Source of the DNA: Sphingobacteriaceae bacterium GW460-11-11-14-LB5
GTDB lineage: Bacteria; Bacteroidota; Bacteroidia; Sphingobacteriales; Sphingobacteriaceae
Reading direction: 5' to 3'
Assembly: GCA_002151545.1 (NCBI GenBank)
Contig: CP021237.1
Span: 5,704,001-5,768,000 of the forward strand
DNA length: 64,000 nt
Below the pieces are notes generated by a model. That model ran no database searches. It worked only from the letters and a program-made list of their open reading frames with translations, and was not told the origin of the DNA. Below, piece by piece: positions 43,622-52,370 of this stretch. Made by a program: the position numbers and the translations under genes. Position 1 is the stretch's first letter; the number at the start of each line of letters is the position of its first letter.

Positions 43622-44452
43622 ATGGCAAACGCACCAAAACCAACAACTGTTAAAAAAGAGAGCTCTTCTAGTGCTTCAAATGTATTTGCAACATTCGTTA
43701 TTCCAATTTGTATTATCATTGGATTCTGTGTTTGGAGATTCGTATTCGGAGAAGGAAGTAACTTTATCGATGGTGACAGAGAAAAATTACCATTACCTGG
43801 TAACTATCTTGGAACAGCTTACAAAGGAGGTCCTATCGTAGCGATCTTAGTTGGATTACTATTAGTAGTAATTGTATTCTCTATCGAACGTTTCATCGTT
43901 ATTGGTAAAGCAAGTGGAAAATCTAGCTTAGATACTTTCATTCGCAAAGTACAAGGTTTATTAAGCGCAGGTAACATCGAGGCTGCAAAAGCTGAGTGTG
44001 ATAAACAACAAGGTTCAGTTGCTAACGTAATTAAATCTGGTTTGAAAAAATACAGCGAAGTTGAAGCAGATACTAATATGGATGTAGAGCAATCTATCGT
44101 TGCTATCCAAAAAGAAGTAGAAGAAGCTACAGCTTTAGAAATGCCAATGTTAGAGCAAAACTTAACTGTAATTGCAACTTTGGTATCAATCGGTACATTG
44201 GTAGGTTTATTGGGTACAGTAACAGGTATGATCCGTGCATTCGCCGGTTTAGCAAACTCTGGAGCACCAGATCAGTCAGCATTAGCGGTAGGTATCTCTG
44301 AGGCATTGATCAACACTGCAACAGGTATCTTGGTTTCTACTGTGGCAATTATCATGTATAACGTATTAACTTCTAAAATCGACAAGTTAACTTACGCTAT
44401 CGATGAGGCTGGTTTCAGCATCGTTCAAACATACGCTAGTTCGCATAAATAA
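43622..44452 (+). CDS. exbB: MotA/TolQ/ExbB proton channel protein
   Basis: 276-residue inner-membrane proton channel subunit that powers TonB. An extra N-terminal hydrophobic segment (FATFVIPICIIIGFCVWRFVF) precedes the usual three helices. The conserved core is seen in NLTVIATLVSIGTLVGLLGTVTGMIRAF and ALINTATGILVSTVAIIMYNVL. It is first in a cluster with two exbD genes and tonB, after its own promoter. Confidence 0.94.
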   Translation: MANAPKPTTVKKESSSSASNVFATFVIPICIIIGFCVWRFVFGEGSNFIDGDREKLPLPGNYLGTAYKGGPIVAILVGLLLVVIVFSIERFIVIGKASGKSSLDTFIRKVQGLLSAGNIEAAKAECDKQQGSVANVIKSGLKKYSEVEADTNMDVEQSIVAIQKEVEEATALEMPMLEQNLTVIATLVSIGTLVGLLGTVTGMIRAFAGLANSGAPDQSALAVGISEALINTATGILVSTVAIIMYNVLTSKIDKLTYAIDEAGFSIVQTYASSHK

Positions 44453-44531
44453 GAATTTTGAAAAAATTTTTACCGGCTTTATGGAAAACCGGAAAAAAGA
44501 TCATCATTATTAAAAACTAGTAAAAAATATT

Positions 44532-45146
44532 ATGCCTAGAATTAAAGTTAAAAGAACAAGTACAGTAACAGATATGACTGCCATGTGTGATGTGGCATCA
44601 TTGTTACTTACTTTCTTCATCTTAACTGCTACAGCAAGGCAACCAGAACCTCTAGCCGTTTCTACACCCTCATCTACGTATGAGTTTAAAGTACCGGTAG
44701 AAAACAATGCGATTTTAACAATCGGACAAGGTAAGGTATTCTTCGAGGTAGCAGGAAATAGAGTAAGAGCAAGAACATTAGAACTAATGGGCGAGCAGTA
44801 CAGCGTGAAGTTTACACCTGAAGAAATTCAACGTTTCTCAGTAATCTCAACTTTCGGTGTGCCTTTTGCAAACTTAAAAGGTTTTATAGCCATGAACGGA
44901 TCTGACCGTATGAAACCAGGAGTACAAAGAGGTATTCCTACCGATTCTACAGACAATCAGTTAAATGCATGGGTGTTAAATGCTCGTAAAGCAACTAAAG
45001 AGATCAACAACGTAGACATGCGCGTTAGTATCAAAGGTGATGCTAAAGAAGAATATCCAGTTGTGAAAAAGATTATTGATGTGCTTCAGAAGCAAAGTGT
45101 AAACAAATTTTTATTGGTTACTAACTCTGAAGCTAAAAAGAAATAA
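44532..45146 (+). CDS. exbD: ExbD/TolR biopolymer transport protein 1
   Basis: 204 residues: one N-terminal membrane helix (DVASLLLTFFILTATA, with the proton-carrying Asp in DMTAMCDVASLLL), then a periplasmic ExbD domain. It is longer than enterobacterial ExbD because of an insertion around residues 110-145. It is one of two adjacent paralogues, a typical Bacteroidota arrangement in which two ExbD types pair with one ExbB. A weak CCGG hairpin lies in the 79-bp gap after exbB. Confidence 0.92.
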   Translation: MPRIKVKRTSTVTDMTAMCDVASLLLTFFILTATARQPEPLAVSTPSSTYEFKVPVENNAILTIGQGKVFFEVAGNRVRARTLELMGEQYSVKFTPEEIQRFSVISTFGVPFANLKGFIAMNGSDRMKPGVQRGIPTDSTDNQLNAWVLNARKATKEINNVDMRVSIKGDAKEEYPVVKKIIDVLQKQSVNKFLLVTNSEAKKK

Positions 45147-45149
45147 GAA

Positions 45150-45656
45150 ATGGCAGAATTAAATACAGGCGGGAAGAAAGCCACACCAAGGGTTGATATG
45201 ACTCCAATGGTGGATCTAATGTTTCTTTTGGTAACCTTCTTTATCTTAACAACATCAATATCTACACCACAGGCGATGGATATTGCAAAACCAGATAAAA
45301 ACGAAAAGTTACCTGAAAACAGATTAGAACTGAAAGCAAGTAAAACCATGACCATCTTATTGGGTAAAAAAGATAAGGTAGCTTGGTACATGGGCGTAGC
45401 AGGTGAAACTGCACCAAATATCGAATCTGTATCACAAGTTGGAGAATCTATTGTTAAAAATAGAAAAACAGCTGATGCTTCAGGTGTTCCGGGAGACTTT
45501 GTTGTGTTGGTAAAGCCAACCTCAGGATCTACTTTCCAGAACTTCGTTGATATTATGGACGAATTGGAAATTCTTAAAGTTAAGGTTCGTCAGATTGATG
45601 ATGATAATATCCTTGATAACGAGAAGCAGGCCATGAAGGAACAAGGAATTTTATAA
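45150..45656 (+). CDS. exbD: ExbD/TolR biopolymer transport protein 2
   Basis: 168 residues with the classic start TPRVDMTPMVDLMFLLVTFFIL: the channel Asp lies in VDLMFLL of the single helix. The periplasmic domain ends VKVRQIDDDN. It starts three bases after the first exbD stop and 19 bases before tonB, so the genes are translated from one message. Confidence 0.94.
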   Translation: MAELNTGGKKATPRVDMTPMVDLMFLLVTFFILTTSISTPQAMDIAKPDKNEKLPENRLELKASKTMTILLGKKDKVAWYMGVAGETAPNIESVSQVGESIVKNRKTADASGVPGDFVVLVKPTSGSTFQNFVDIMDELEILKVKVRQIDDDNILDNEKQAMKEQGIL

Positions 45657-45675
45657 TCAATAAAAACCAATAGTT

Positions 45676-46494
45676 ATGTCGAAGTTAGATATATTCAGAA
45701 AAGAATGGCTTGAAGTGGTTTTTGCGGATAAAAACAAAAGCTACGGTGCGTACCAATTGCGTAAAACCAATGGTGCAAACACCACAAGAGCATTAATTAT
45801 TGGCTCTGCAATATTTCTAGTGTTATTTTTCTCACCTAAAATCTATAGCCTGATTAAAGGCTCAATGGACCATGAAGATGAGCAGTTAAAAGCACAGGAA
45901 GTAATTTTAGCGCCACCACCACCAGTAGATCCTAAAACACCACCACCACCACCGGTAGAGCCACCGCCACCGAAAGTTGACCAGGTGAAAATGCCACCTC
46001 CAATTGTAAAACCTGATATTGAGGTTCGTGATGAACCACCTACAGTTGAAAAGTTGAAGGAAGCTGATCCAGGTCAGAGAGATATCAAAGGTGATCCAAC
46101 AGCTGATATTGTTATCGCTGAACCAGTAGGTGAAGGACCAAAAAGAGAAGCTGCCGTTGCGGTTGATGATAATAAAGTTTACGACTTTGTTAGTATCGAA
46201 AAACAACCAGAATTCCCTGGAGGTATCTCTAAGTTTTATGGATACTTAAGTAAAGCAATTAAGTACCCACCAATGGCACAAGAAAACAACGTTCAAGGTA
46301 AAGTGTTTTTATCTTTCGTTGTGGAAAAAGATGGTAAATTAACTGATATCACAGTTACCCGTGGTTTGGGTAGCGGAACTGATGAAGAAGCCATCCGTGT
46401 ATTAAAAGCGAGTCCACGTTGGAACCCAGGTATCCAAAATGGTAAGCCTGTAAGGGTAAAATACAACATCAACGTTAACTTTACATTGAACTAA
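45676..46494 (+). CDS. tonB: energy transducer TonB
   Basis: 272 residues. The N-terminus (EVVFADKNKSYGAYQLRKT) is the Bacteroidota TonB opening; a membrane helix follows (ALIIGSAIFLVLFFSPKIY), then a proline-rich periplasm-spanning segment (residues 77-110, rich in PPPPPV and EPPPPK) and the C-terminal TonB domain (about 190-272, YPPMAQENNVQGKVFLSFVV ... VKYNINVNFTL). It passes proton-motive force energy from ExbBD to outer-membrane receptors such as the one at 12.2-14.9 kb. Confidence 0.95.
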   Translation: MSKLDIFRKEWLEVVFADKNKSYGAYQLRKTNGANTTRALIIGSAIFLVLFFSPKIYSLIKGSMDHEDEQLKAQEVILAPPPPVDPKTPPPPPVEPPPPKVDQVKMPPPIVKPDIEVRDEPPTVEKLKEADPGQRDIKGDPTADIVIAEPVGEGPKREAAVAVDDNKVYDFVSIEKQPEFPGGISKFYGYLSKAIKYPPMAQENNVQGKVFLSFVVEKDGKLTDITVTRGLGSGTDEEAIRVLKASPRWNPGIQNGKPVRVKYNINVNFTLN

Positions 46495-46500
46495 TAGTAG

Positions 46501-46728
46501 ATGTTAAATTTTGATATCTTTAAGCAAAAATCGCCTAAACAGCGGTTTTTGCTCATTTTAGGCCTTATCATGTTTGTCTTTTATGTGGTATTGGGGCTTG
46601 CATTTATCTTTTGGGAACCCATAGCGTTACGCTTAAGCTCTATTCCGCACTGGGGTAGGATCGCAATTGGAATCTTCTTAATTATTTATGCTTTTGTAAG
46701 ACTATTAAGCCTAAGCAGGCGAGACTAA
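46501..46728 (+). CDS. small membrane protein of the ton cluster
   Basis: 75 residues with two predicted helices (FLLILGLIMFVFYVVLGLAFIF and IAIGIFLIIYAFVRLLSL) and a basic end. Not recognised as a named family. It starts six bases after tonB and ends three bases before the PstS-like gene, so it is clearly part of the operon; a small accessory role in the Ton complex or lipoprotein export is only a guess. Confidence 0.75.
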   Translation: MLNFDIFKQKSPKQRFLLILGLIMFVFYVVLGLAFIFWEPIALRLSSIPHWGRIAIGIFLIIYAFVRLLSLSRRD

Positions 46729-46731
46729 TCC

Positions 46732-47634
46732 ATGAGAAATTTCCTTTTTATATTCTTAATCCTGGCCCTTGTAGGCTGCAAACGTAAAAACAAAAGCGAA
46801 GCAGTTAAGGAAACCCGTACCAGCGGTACACTTAAAATGCTGGTTGATGAAAGCGTTGGCCCTATTGTGCAAAATCAGATTGATATTTTTAGTCTGGACT
46901 ATCCACAAGCAAAATTCGAAACCACAGTAAAGCCAGAGGAAAAACTTTTACCTGCATTTTTAAACGATAGCGTAAGGGTAATTGTGTTGCCAAGGTTATT
47001 AACCAAGGCCGAAGAAAAATATTATAACCAGCGAAGTATAAAAATAAACACCTCACGATTTGCTGTAGATGGTATTGCTTTAATTACAAATCAGGGCAAT
47101 ATCGACAGTACAATTAACGTTAAAGATGTGATTGATATATTACAGGGGAAGAAATCAGATAAAAAATTGGTCTTTGATAACGCTTATTCAAGTACCTTTC
47201 AATATTTTAAAGAGTTGGCCCATATCAGCCAATTTCCAGCCTCAGGTGTTTACTCCAAAAATTCTAGCAAAGAAGTAATTAAACTTATTGCAGAAGATAA
47301 AAATTTTATTGGTATTTTGGGCGTGAATTGGATCACGGGCAAAGATACGGAGATGAGTGAATACCTTTCTCAGATAAAAGTGTTGGGGGTAAAGAATGTA
47401 AAAGGCAAGGTAGGAGACGATCAGTACTATAAACCAACTCAAGATAACTTAATCAATGGTGTTTATCCTTTCCTAAGAAATATAAATATTATAGATTGCG
47501 AAGGAAGAGATGGTTTAGGCACAGGATTTGCAACATGGTTAAGAAGTCAGAGGGGACAATTGATTGTACTTAAATCTGGACTTGGCCCGCATAAATTAAT
47601 GCCAAGACAAATTAACCTGACAAAAGGAAATTAA
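46732..47634 (+). CDS. PstS-like substrate-binding lipoprotein
   Basis: 300 residues with a lipoprotein signal: a hydrophobic stretch then the lipobox LVGC, Cys16. The mature part resembles the PstS-like periplasmic binding superfamily: GTLKMLVDESVGPIVQNQID, VDGIALITN, DIDILQG-like VIDILQGKKS, and a C-terminal FATWLRSQRGQLIVLKSGL. No phosphate transporter permease genes are adjacent, so a role in ordinary phosphate import is doubtful. Its fixed place after tonB suggests a function tied to Ton-dependent uptake. Ligand unknown. Confidence 0.85.
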   Translation: MRNFLFIFLILALVGCKRKNKSEAVKETRTSGTLKMLVDESVGPIVQNQIDIFSLDYPQAKFETTVKPEEKLLPAFLNDSVRVIVLPRLLTKAEEKYYNQRSIKINTSRFAVDGIALITNQGNIDSTINVKDVIDILQGKKSDKKLVFDNAYSSTFQYFKELAHISQFPASGVYSKNSSKEVIKLIAEDKNFIGILGVNWITGKDTEMSEYLSQIKVLGVKNVKGKVGDDQYYKPTQDNLINGVYPFLRNINIIDCEGRDGLGTGFATWLRSQRGQLIVLKSGLGPHKLMPRQINLTKGN

Positions 47635-47713
47635 ATTAAAAATTATAAATTGAACCACGAAGTAAATCTAAAGAGACACTTCATTTTTATTAAATAAAAA
47701 AACAGAATATCCG

Positions 47714-49429
47714 ATGAAAATTTTAAAGAAAGCAATAACCTTAAATGTAGGTTTGGTGTTGATGGGTTCTGCAGTTTTTGCTCAAGATTTAAATGACGCG
47801 AAAAAAGCCATCGACGCGGAGCAGTATCAAAAAGCATCATCAATGCTTAAATCGTTGGTGAGCTCAAAAGCATCAGATGGTAATAACTATTACAATCTTG
47901 GTTTGGTTTACTTGAAAACTGGTTATATCGACTCAGCTAGAGCCGTATTTACCAAAGGTGTTACCGCTGATCCGAAAAACAACTTAAACTTAATCGGTTT
48001 AGGTGAAGCAGATATGTTGTCTAATAACCCAAGTTCTGCTAAAACTAATTTCGACAAGGCAGTAGCTTTGGCGCCTAAAGATTACAAAACTTATTTGTAT
48101 ATCGGTAAAGCCTATTTAGCGCAGGATAAACCTAGTGATGATGTATCTAAACCTGATTTCACTAATGCTTTGGCTAACATTACCAAAGCAGATGAATTAG
48201 ATTCTAAAGATAAAGATGCAGAGGTTTTCCTGGCACAAGGTGATGCCTATGCTTTGCAAAAGAAAAATTCTGAGGCATTAGGTCCGTATATGCGTGTTGG
48301 TGATGTTGATCCTAACAACAGAAGAGCTAAAACGCAGATTGGTAAAATGTACAAAGAGTCTAGGGCTTTTCCTGAAGGCGAAAAAGAATTACAAGATGTA
48401 ATAGCTGCTGATGCAAACTATGGCCCTGCTTATCGCGAGTTAGGTGAATTATACTTACAATGGAGTAGCTTTGGTACAGATAAGGAAAAAGCAAAAAAAG
48501 CGATTGAGAATTACAAAAAATACATGGATTTAACAGATAAATCATTAGAATCTCAATTACGTTATGCGCAATTTTTATTTTACGCAAAAGACTTTCCAAC
48601 TTTGGAGCAAGTAGCATCGGCGATACAAGCACCTGCTAATGATCCTAAGAGTGCTATTGTATCTAGGATGAAAGGTTGGGCAGCATATGAGAATAAAAAT
48701 TATCCAGCTGCACTTACAAGCATGAGTGATTTTTTTGCTAAAGAGAAAGATCCAAACAAAATTCTTGGATTTGATTATTTATATTTAGGTAAAGCTCAAT
48801 TAAAAGCTGGTCAAGATAGTTTAGCATTAATCAACATCACTAAGGCTGTAGAAAAAGATTCAACGAATGCTGATGCATTAGCTGAAGTTGCTAAAAGTTT
48901 TTACGATGCTAAAAAATATGCTAAATCATCTGAAATTTATGAGAAAGCTATAAAGGCTAATCCTAACGGAAAAGGAGCTTTATATAACTATTACTATAAT
49001 GCAATGGCAAATTATTTTGACTATGCAGCAAAATTAACTGCAAAACAAAATCCTTCAAAAGATATTTTAGTAAGAGCCGATTCTTCAATTGCTAAAGTAA
49101 CGCAACTAGCTCCTGAGACTTATGATGCATACTTAACAAGAGCACGTATTAATAGCTTATTGGATGATGAAAAAGAGCCTAAAGGCCTGATGCTTCCTTT
49201 CTATGAGGAATACATTAAAAAGATAACTGAAAAACCAGAATTAGCTACCGCAAATGCTAAAAAACTTTCTGAAGCTTATGATACTATTGGTGGTTTTTAC
49301 TACTATAAAGACAAAGAAAAAGCTAAAGAATATTTTAACAAAAGCGTAGCTGTATATCCTACTGGAACTTTCGCAGCAGCTAAACTAAAAGAATTAGCAG
49401 CTCCAGCCCCAAAAGGTAAAGGCAAATAA
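47714..49429 (+). CDS. secreted TPR-repeat protein
   Basis: 571 residues with a signal peptide (residues 3-23, ending VFAQD). At least eight TPR-like units are visible, for example NNYYNLGLVYLKTGYIDSARAVF, YKTYLYIGKAYLAQDK and AYRELGELYLQWSSFGTDKEKAKKAIENY. A periplasmic scaffold, probably working with the preceding PstS-like lipoprotein and Ton system. It is the last gene of the cluster and ends at a strong terminator. Confidence 0.88.
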   Translation: MKILKKAITLNVGLVLMGSAVFAQDLNDAKKAIDAEQYQKASSMLKSLVSSKASDGNNYYNLGLVYLKTGYIDSARAVFTKGVTADPKNNLNLIGLGEADMLSNNPSSAKTNFDKAVALAPKDYKTYLYIGKAYLAQDKPSDDVSKPDFTNALANITKADELDSKDKDAEVFLAQGDAYALQKKNSEALGPYMRVGDVDPNNRRAKTQIGKMYKESRAFPEGEKELQDVIAADANYGPAYRELGELYLQWSSFGTDKEKAKKAIENYKKYMDLTDKSLESQLRYAQFLFYAKDFPTLEQVASAIQAPANDPKSAIVSRMKGWAAYENKNYPAALTSMSDFFAKEKDPNKILGFDYLYLGKAQLKAGQDSLALINITKAVEKDSTNADALAEVAKSFYDAKKYAKSSEIYEKAIKANPNGKGALYNYYYNAMANYFDYAAKLTAKQNPSKDILVRADSSIAKVTQLAPETYDAYLTRARINSLLDDEKEPKGLMLPFYEEYIKKITEKPELATANAKKLSEAYDTIGGFYYYKDKEKAKEYFNKSVAVYPTGTFAAAKLKELAAPAPKGKGK

Positions 49430-49450
49430 TTAAAAAGTTAAATAATTTAG

Positions 49451-49483
49451 AAAAGGCAGAGTTTGGTTACTCTGCCTTTTTCT
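49451..49483 (+). terminator. terminator of the ton cluster
   Basis: AAAAGGCAGAGT-n-ACTCTGCCTTTT stem with a six-base loop and following T-run. Confidence 0.85.
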
Positions 49484-49493
49484 TTTACTTTTG
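49462..49493 (+). promoter_or_regulatory. nuoA promoter nested in the preceding terminator
   Basis: TTTG (49462-49465, in the terminator loop), 20 bases, TACTTTTG (49486-49493, in its T-run). The expected start falls about 10-15 bases before the nuoA ATG at 49512. Confidence 0.7.
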
Positions 49494-49511
49494 CATCATA
49501 AAATAAATAAT

Positions 49512-49883
49512 ATGCAAGCGCAAAGTTCGGCTATAGATTTTTTACCAATTATATTTCAAGTAATTGTTGCTTTAGGTTTTGTGGTAACCACGCTGGTTGC
49601 TACCCACTTTTTAGGTCCAAAACGTAAAACGAGCGATAAATTAGAAACTTTTGAGGCTGGTATTAAATCAGTGGGTAATGCACGTCAGCCTTTCTCTATT
49701 AAATATTTCGTAGTAGCCATCTTATTTGTACTGTTCGATGTAGAGGTTATCTTTATGTATCCATGGGCGGTTAATTTCCGTACCTTACGGATGGATGGAA
49801 TGATCGAAATGTTCATTTTCATGGGGACATTATTGCTAGGTTTCATCTACGTGATCAAGAAAAAAGTTTTAGACTGGAACTAA
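49512..49883 (+). CDS. nuoA: NADH-quinone oxidoreductase subunit A
   Basis: 123-residue membrane subunit of complex I with three helices: FLPIIFQVIVALGFVVTTLVA, YFVVAILFVLFDVEVIFMYPWA (the conserved acidic helix) and IEMFIFMGTLLLGFIYVI. KRKTSDKLETFEAG is the family loop. The frame opens at 49491, but that lies within the promoter, so the ATG at 49512 (MQAQSSAID) is the start. It is separated from nuoB by 226 bp, unusual for this operon. Confidence 0.95.
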   Translation: MQAQSSAIDFLPIIFQVIVALGFVVTTLVATHFLGPKRKTSDKLETFEAGIKSVGNARQPFSIKYFVVAILFVLFDVEVIFMYPWAVNFRTLRMDGMIEMFIFMGTLLLGFIYVIKKKVLDWN

Positions 49884-49969
49884 TCAGTTAGCAATTTTTA
49901 GTTTACAACAGGAAGTTTTTAGTTCAATTTTAGAACTGGTAACTGCTAAATGGCAACTGCAAACTGAAA
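49884..49969 (+). repeat. heptad-arm inverted repeat between nuoA and nuoB
   Basis: Left part CAGTTAG CAATTTT TAGTTTA ... TAGTTCA, right part AACTGGT AACTGCT AAATGGC AACTGCA AACTGAA on a 7-nt pitch; starts right after the nuoA stop. Confidence 0.6.
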
Positions 49970-50037
49970 TGTGTATCACTTACACTAACTCATCGCAATT
50001 TTTTTATTTAGAAAGGTTCTAAATCGAGTAAAGCTAG

Positions 50038-50067
50038 TTTGTTTGCCTTTAAAATATTGTAAATTTG
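50038..50067 (+). promoter_or_regulatory. internal promoter of nuoB
   Basis: TTTG (50038-50041), 18 bases, TAAATTTG (50060-50067), about 43 bases before the nuoB ATG. Confidence 0.6.
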
Positions 50068-50068
50068 T

Positions 50069-50099
50069 TGCTCATTCTGCAAAAGGATGAGCATTTTTT
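50069..50099 (+). terminator. intrinsic terminator in the nuoB leader
   Basis: TGCTCATTC / GGATGAGCA, nine pairs with one G-T, seven-base loop, then six T residues. It lies just after the internal promoter and 11 bases before nuoB. Confidence 0.7.
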
Positions 50100-50109
50100 G
50101 TTTATAAAC

Positions 50110-50652
50110 ATGAGTGAAATTAATATAGTTGATGCGCCTCCAGGAATAGAAGGATCTGGCTTTTTTGCCACTTCTCTTGATAAAGTGATTGGTTTGGCCC
50201 GCTCAAATTCATTATGGCCTTTACCTTTCGCAACCTCTTGTTGTGGAATCGAGTTTATGGCAACCATGGGTTCTCACTACGATTTAGGTCGTTTCGGTGC
50301 CGAACGCTTAAGCTTTTCTCCACGTCAGGCAGATGTTTTAATGGTTATGGGTACCATCGCTAAAAAGATGGCCCCGGTATTAAAACAGGTTTATATCCAA
50401 ATGGCAGAGCCACGTTGGGTGATGGCAGTTGGTGCTTGCGCAAGCAGTGGTGGTATTTTCGATACTTATTCCGTATTACAGGGTATTGATGAGGTTATCC
50501 CAGTGGATGTTTACGTTCCGGGTTGCCCGCCAAGACCTGAAGCTATTTTAGATGGTTTTCAGCGTATTCAGGATTTAGTGAAAAGCGAATCGGGTAGAAG
50601 AAGAAATTCTGATTATTACAAAGAACTTTTAGGTCAATACGGCATTAAATAA
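50110..50652 (+). CDS. nuoB: NADH-quinone oxidoreductase subunit B
   Basis: 180-residue peripheral subunit that holds cluster N2, next to the quinone site. The N2 ligands are visible: tandem Cys in TSCCGIEF, and the Cys in GACASSGG and VPGCPPRPE. The frame opens at 50065 within the terminator, but the ATG at 50110 (MSEINIVDAPPG) fits. It overlaps nuoC by one base (TAATG). Confidence 0.97.
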   Translation: MSEINIVDAPPGIEGSGFFATSLDKVIGLARSNSLWPLPFATSCCGIEFMATMGSHYDLGRFGAERLSFSPRQADVLMVMGTIAKKMAPVLKQVYIQMAEPRWVMAVGACASSGGIFDTYSVLQGIDEVIPVDVYVPGCPPRPEAILDGFQRIQDLVKSESGRRRNSDYYKELLGQYGIK

Positions 50653-51152
50653 TGGAAGAAACGACACTAAATAATAATATTCTGGCAAAGCTTAGCGATA
50701 AGTTTGGCGAAAAGGTAACCGGAGTTTCTGAACCTTATGGTTTATTGACTTTTGCAACCACTAAAGATGTTATCATCAATGTATTATCGTTCCTTAAAAA
50801 CGATTTAAGTTTTAATTTCTTAACCGATATTACCGCGGTTCATTATCCTGGTAAAGATCATGGTATTGCAGTGGTTTACCATTTGCACAACATGGTGGAG
50901 AAAGTTAGGATTAGGATTAAGGTTTTCATCTCAGAACAAAATCCAACTATCCCTACGGCAACAGCCGTTTGGAAAGGTGCCAACTGGATGGAACGCGAAA
51001 CTTATGATCTTTTCGGGGTTAAATTTGAAGGTCACCCGGATTTACGCCGTATTTTAAATATGGACGATTTAGGTGTTCACCCAATGTTGAAACAATATCC
51101 ATTGGAAGATCCGAACAGAGTAGATAAAAAAGACGAATTTTTTGGAAGGTAA
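50652..51152 (+). CDS. nuoC: NADH-quinone oxidoreductase subunit C
   Basis: 166-residue 30-kDa-type subunit. Family stretch: TAVWKGANWMERETYDLFGVKFEGHPDLRRIL near residues 105-136 and HPMLKQYPLED at the end. It is a separate gene from nuoD, unlike the fused NuoCD of E. coli. It starts on the last base of nuoB's stop. Confidence 0.95.
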   Translation: MEETTLNNNILAKLSDKFGEKVTGVSEPYGLLTFATTKDVIINVLSFLKNDLSFNFLTDITAVHYPGKDHGIAVVYHLHNMVEKVRIRIKVFISEQNPTIPTATAVWKGANWMERETYDLFGVKFEGHPDLRRILNMDDLGVHPMLKQYPLEDPNRVDKKDEFFGR

Positions 51153-51155
51153 ACT

Positions 51156-52370
51156 ATGAATCATAACCATCCGGTATTTACAGATAACGACCCGCAAAGT
51201 GAGCTGGTAACCCTAAATTTAGGCCCAACACACCCTGCAACACACGGCGTTTTTCAAAACGTTTTGCAATTAGATGGCGAACGTATTGTAAGCGGCGTTT
51301 CTACCATTGGGTACATTCACCGTGCATTCGAAAAGATTGCCGAACATCGCCCGTTCTATCAAATTACACCACTTACCGACCGTTTAAACTATTGCTCATC
51401 GCCTATTAACAATATGGGCTGGCATATGACGGTTGAGAAGTTGTTAAATATTCAGATGCCGAAACGTGTAGATTATCTTCGGGTAATCATCATGGAGCTT
51501 TCGCGTATTGCCGATCACATTATCTGTAACACGATTATTGGTCAGGATACCGGAGCAACCACCACTTTCTTATATCTTTTTCAGTTTCGTGAGCATATTT
51601 ACGAAATTTTCGAAGAAGTTTGTGGTGCACGTTTAACCACAAACATTGGCCGTATTGGTGGTTTCGAAAGAGATTTCAATGATATTGCCTTTGCCAAAAT
51701 CGATAAGTTTTTAAAAGAATTCCCTAAAGCGTTAAAAGAGTTTGAAAATCTGTTAACACGTAACCGTATTTTTATTGATAGAACGGCTGGTGTTGCAGAA
51801 GTAACAAAGGAAACCGCTTTAGAATACAGCTGGACCGGCCCGTTATTGCGTGCTACCGGTGTAGATTATGATGTTCGTGTAAGCGATCCATATTCTTCTT
51901 ATCAGGATTTCGACTTTGAAGTACCCGTGGGTACAAGCGGCGATATTTACGACAGATATTTAGTGCGTAACGAAGAGATGTGGCAAAGTGTCCGCATTAT
52001 CGAACAAGCACTGGTGAAGTTAAAAACAGAACCAAAAGGTATTTTCCATGCCGATGTTCCTGAATTTTATCTTCCTCCAAAACAAGAAGTTTACAACAAT
52101 ATGGAAGCATTGATCTATCACTTCAAAATTGTGATGGGTGAGATTGATGCACCAAAAGCAGAAGTTTATCACGCTGTAGAAGGCGGAAATGGTGAGTTAG
52201 GGTTCTATCTGATTAATGATGGAGGCCGTACGCCTTACCGCTTACACTTCCGCAGACCAAGTTTTATAAACTACCAGATGTTTGCACCAATGAGCGAGGG
52301 CATGTTATTGTCTGATGCCATTATCAACATGAGTAGTATGAATATTATTGCAGGAGAATTAGATGCTTAA
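51156..52370 (+). CDS. nuoD: NADH-quinone oxidoreductase subunit D
   Basis: 404-residue 49-kDa subunit forming the quinone cavity with NuoB. Marks: LGPTHPATHGVFQNVLQLDGE at the start, GYIHRAFEKIAEHR, DRLNYCSSPINN, GRIGGFERDF, and HAVEGGNGELGFYLINDGG near the end. It overlaps nuoE by eight bases. Confidence 0.97.
   Translation: MNHNHPVFTDNDPQSELVTLNLGPTHPATHGVFQNVLQLDGERIVSGVSTIGYIHRAFEKIAEHRPFYQITPLTDRLNYCSSPINNMGWHMTVEKLLNIQMPKRVDYLRVIIMELSRIADHIICNTIIGQDTGATTTFLYLFQFREHIYEIFEEVCGARLTTNIGRIGGFERDFNDIAFAKIDKFLKEFPKALKEFENLLTRNRIFIDRTAGVAEVTKETALEYSWTGPLLRATGVDYDVRVSDPYSSYQDFDFEVPVGTSGDIYDRYLVRNEEMWQSVRIIEQALVKLKTEPKGIFHADVPEFYLPPKQEVYNNMEALIYHFKIVMGEIDAPKAEVYHAVEGGNGELGFYLINDGGRTPYRLHFRRPSFINYQMFAPMSEGMLLSDAIINMSSMNIIAGELDA

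Noticed and set aside
44453..44531. Attenuator between exbB and exbD
   Set aside because: Only a weak CCGG-based hairpin without a T-tract is present; it was not strong enough to list.
45907..46206. Trp/Arg-rich 99-residue frame on the minus strand
   Set aside because: It is the complement of the proline-rich and C-terminal part of tonB; the composition mirrors the CCA/CCN proline codons.
46732..47634. Phosphate ABC transporter operon
   Set aside because: Only a PstS-like protein is present; pstC, pstA, pstB and phoU are absent from the neighbourhood.
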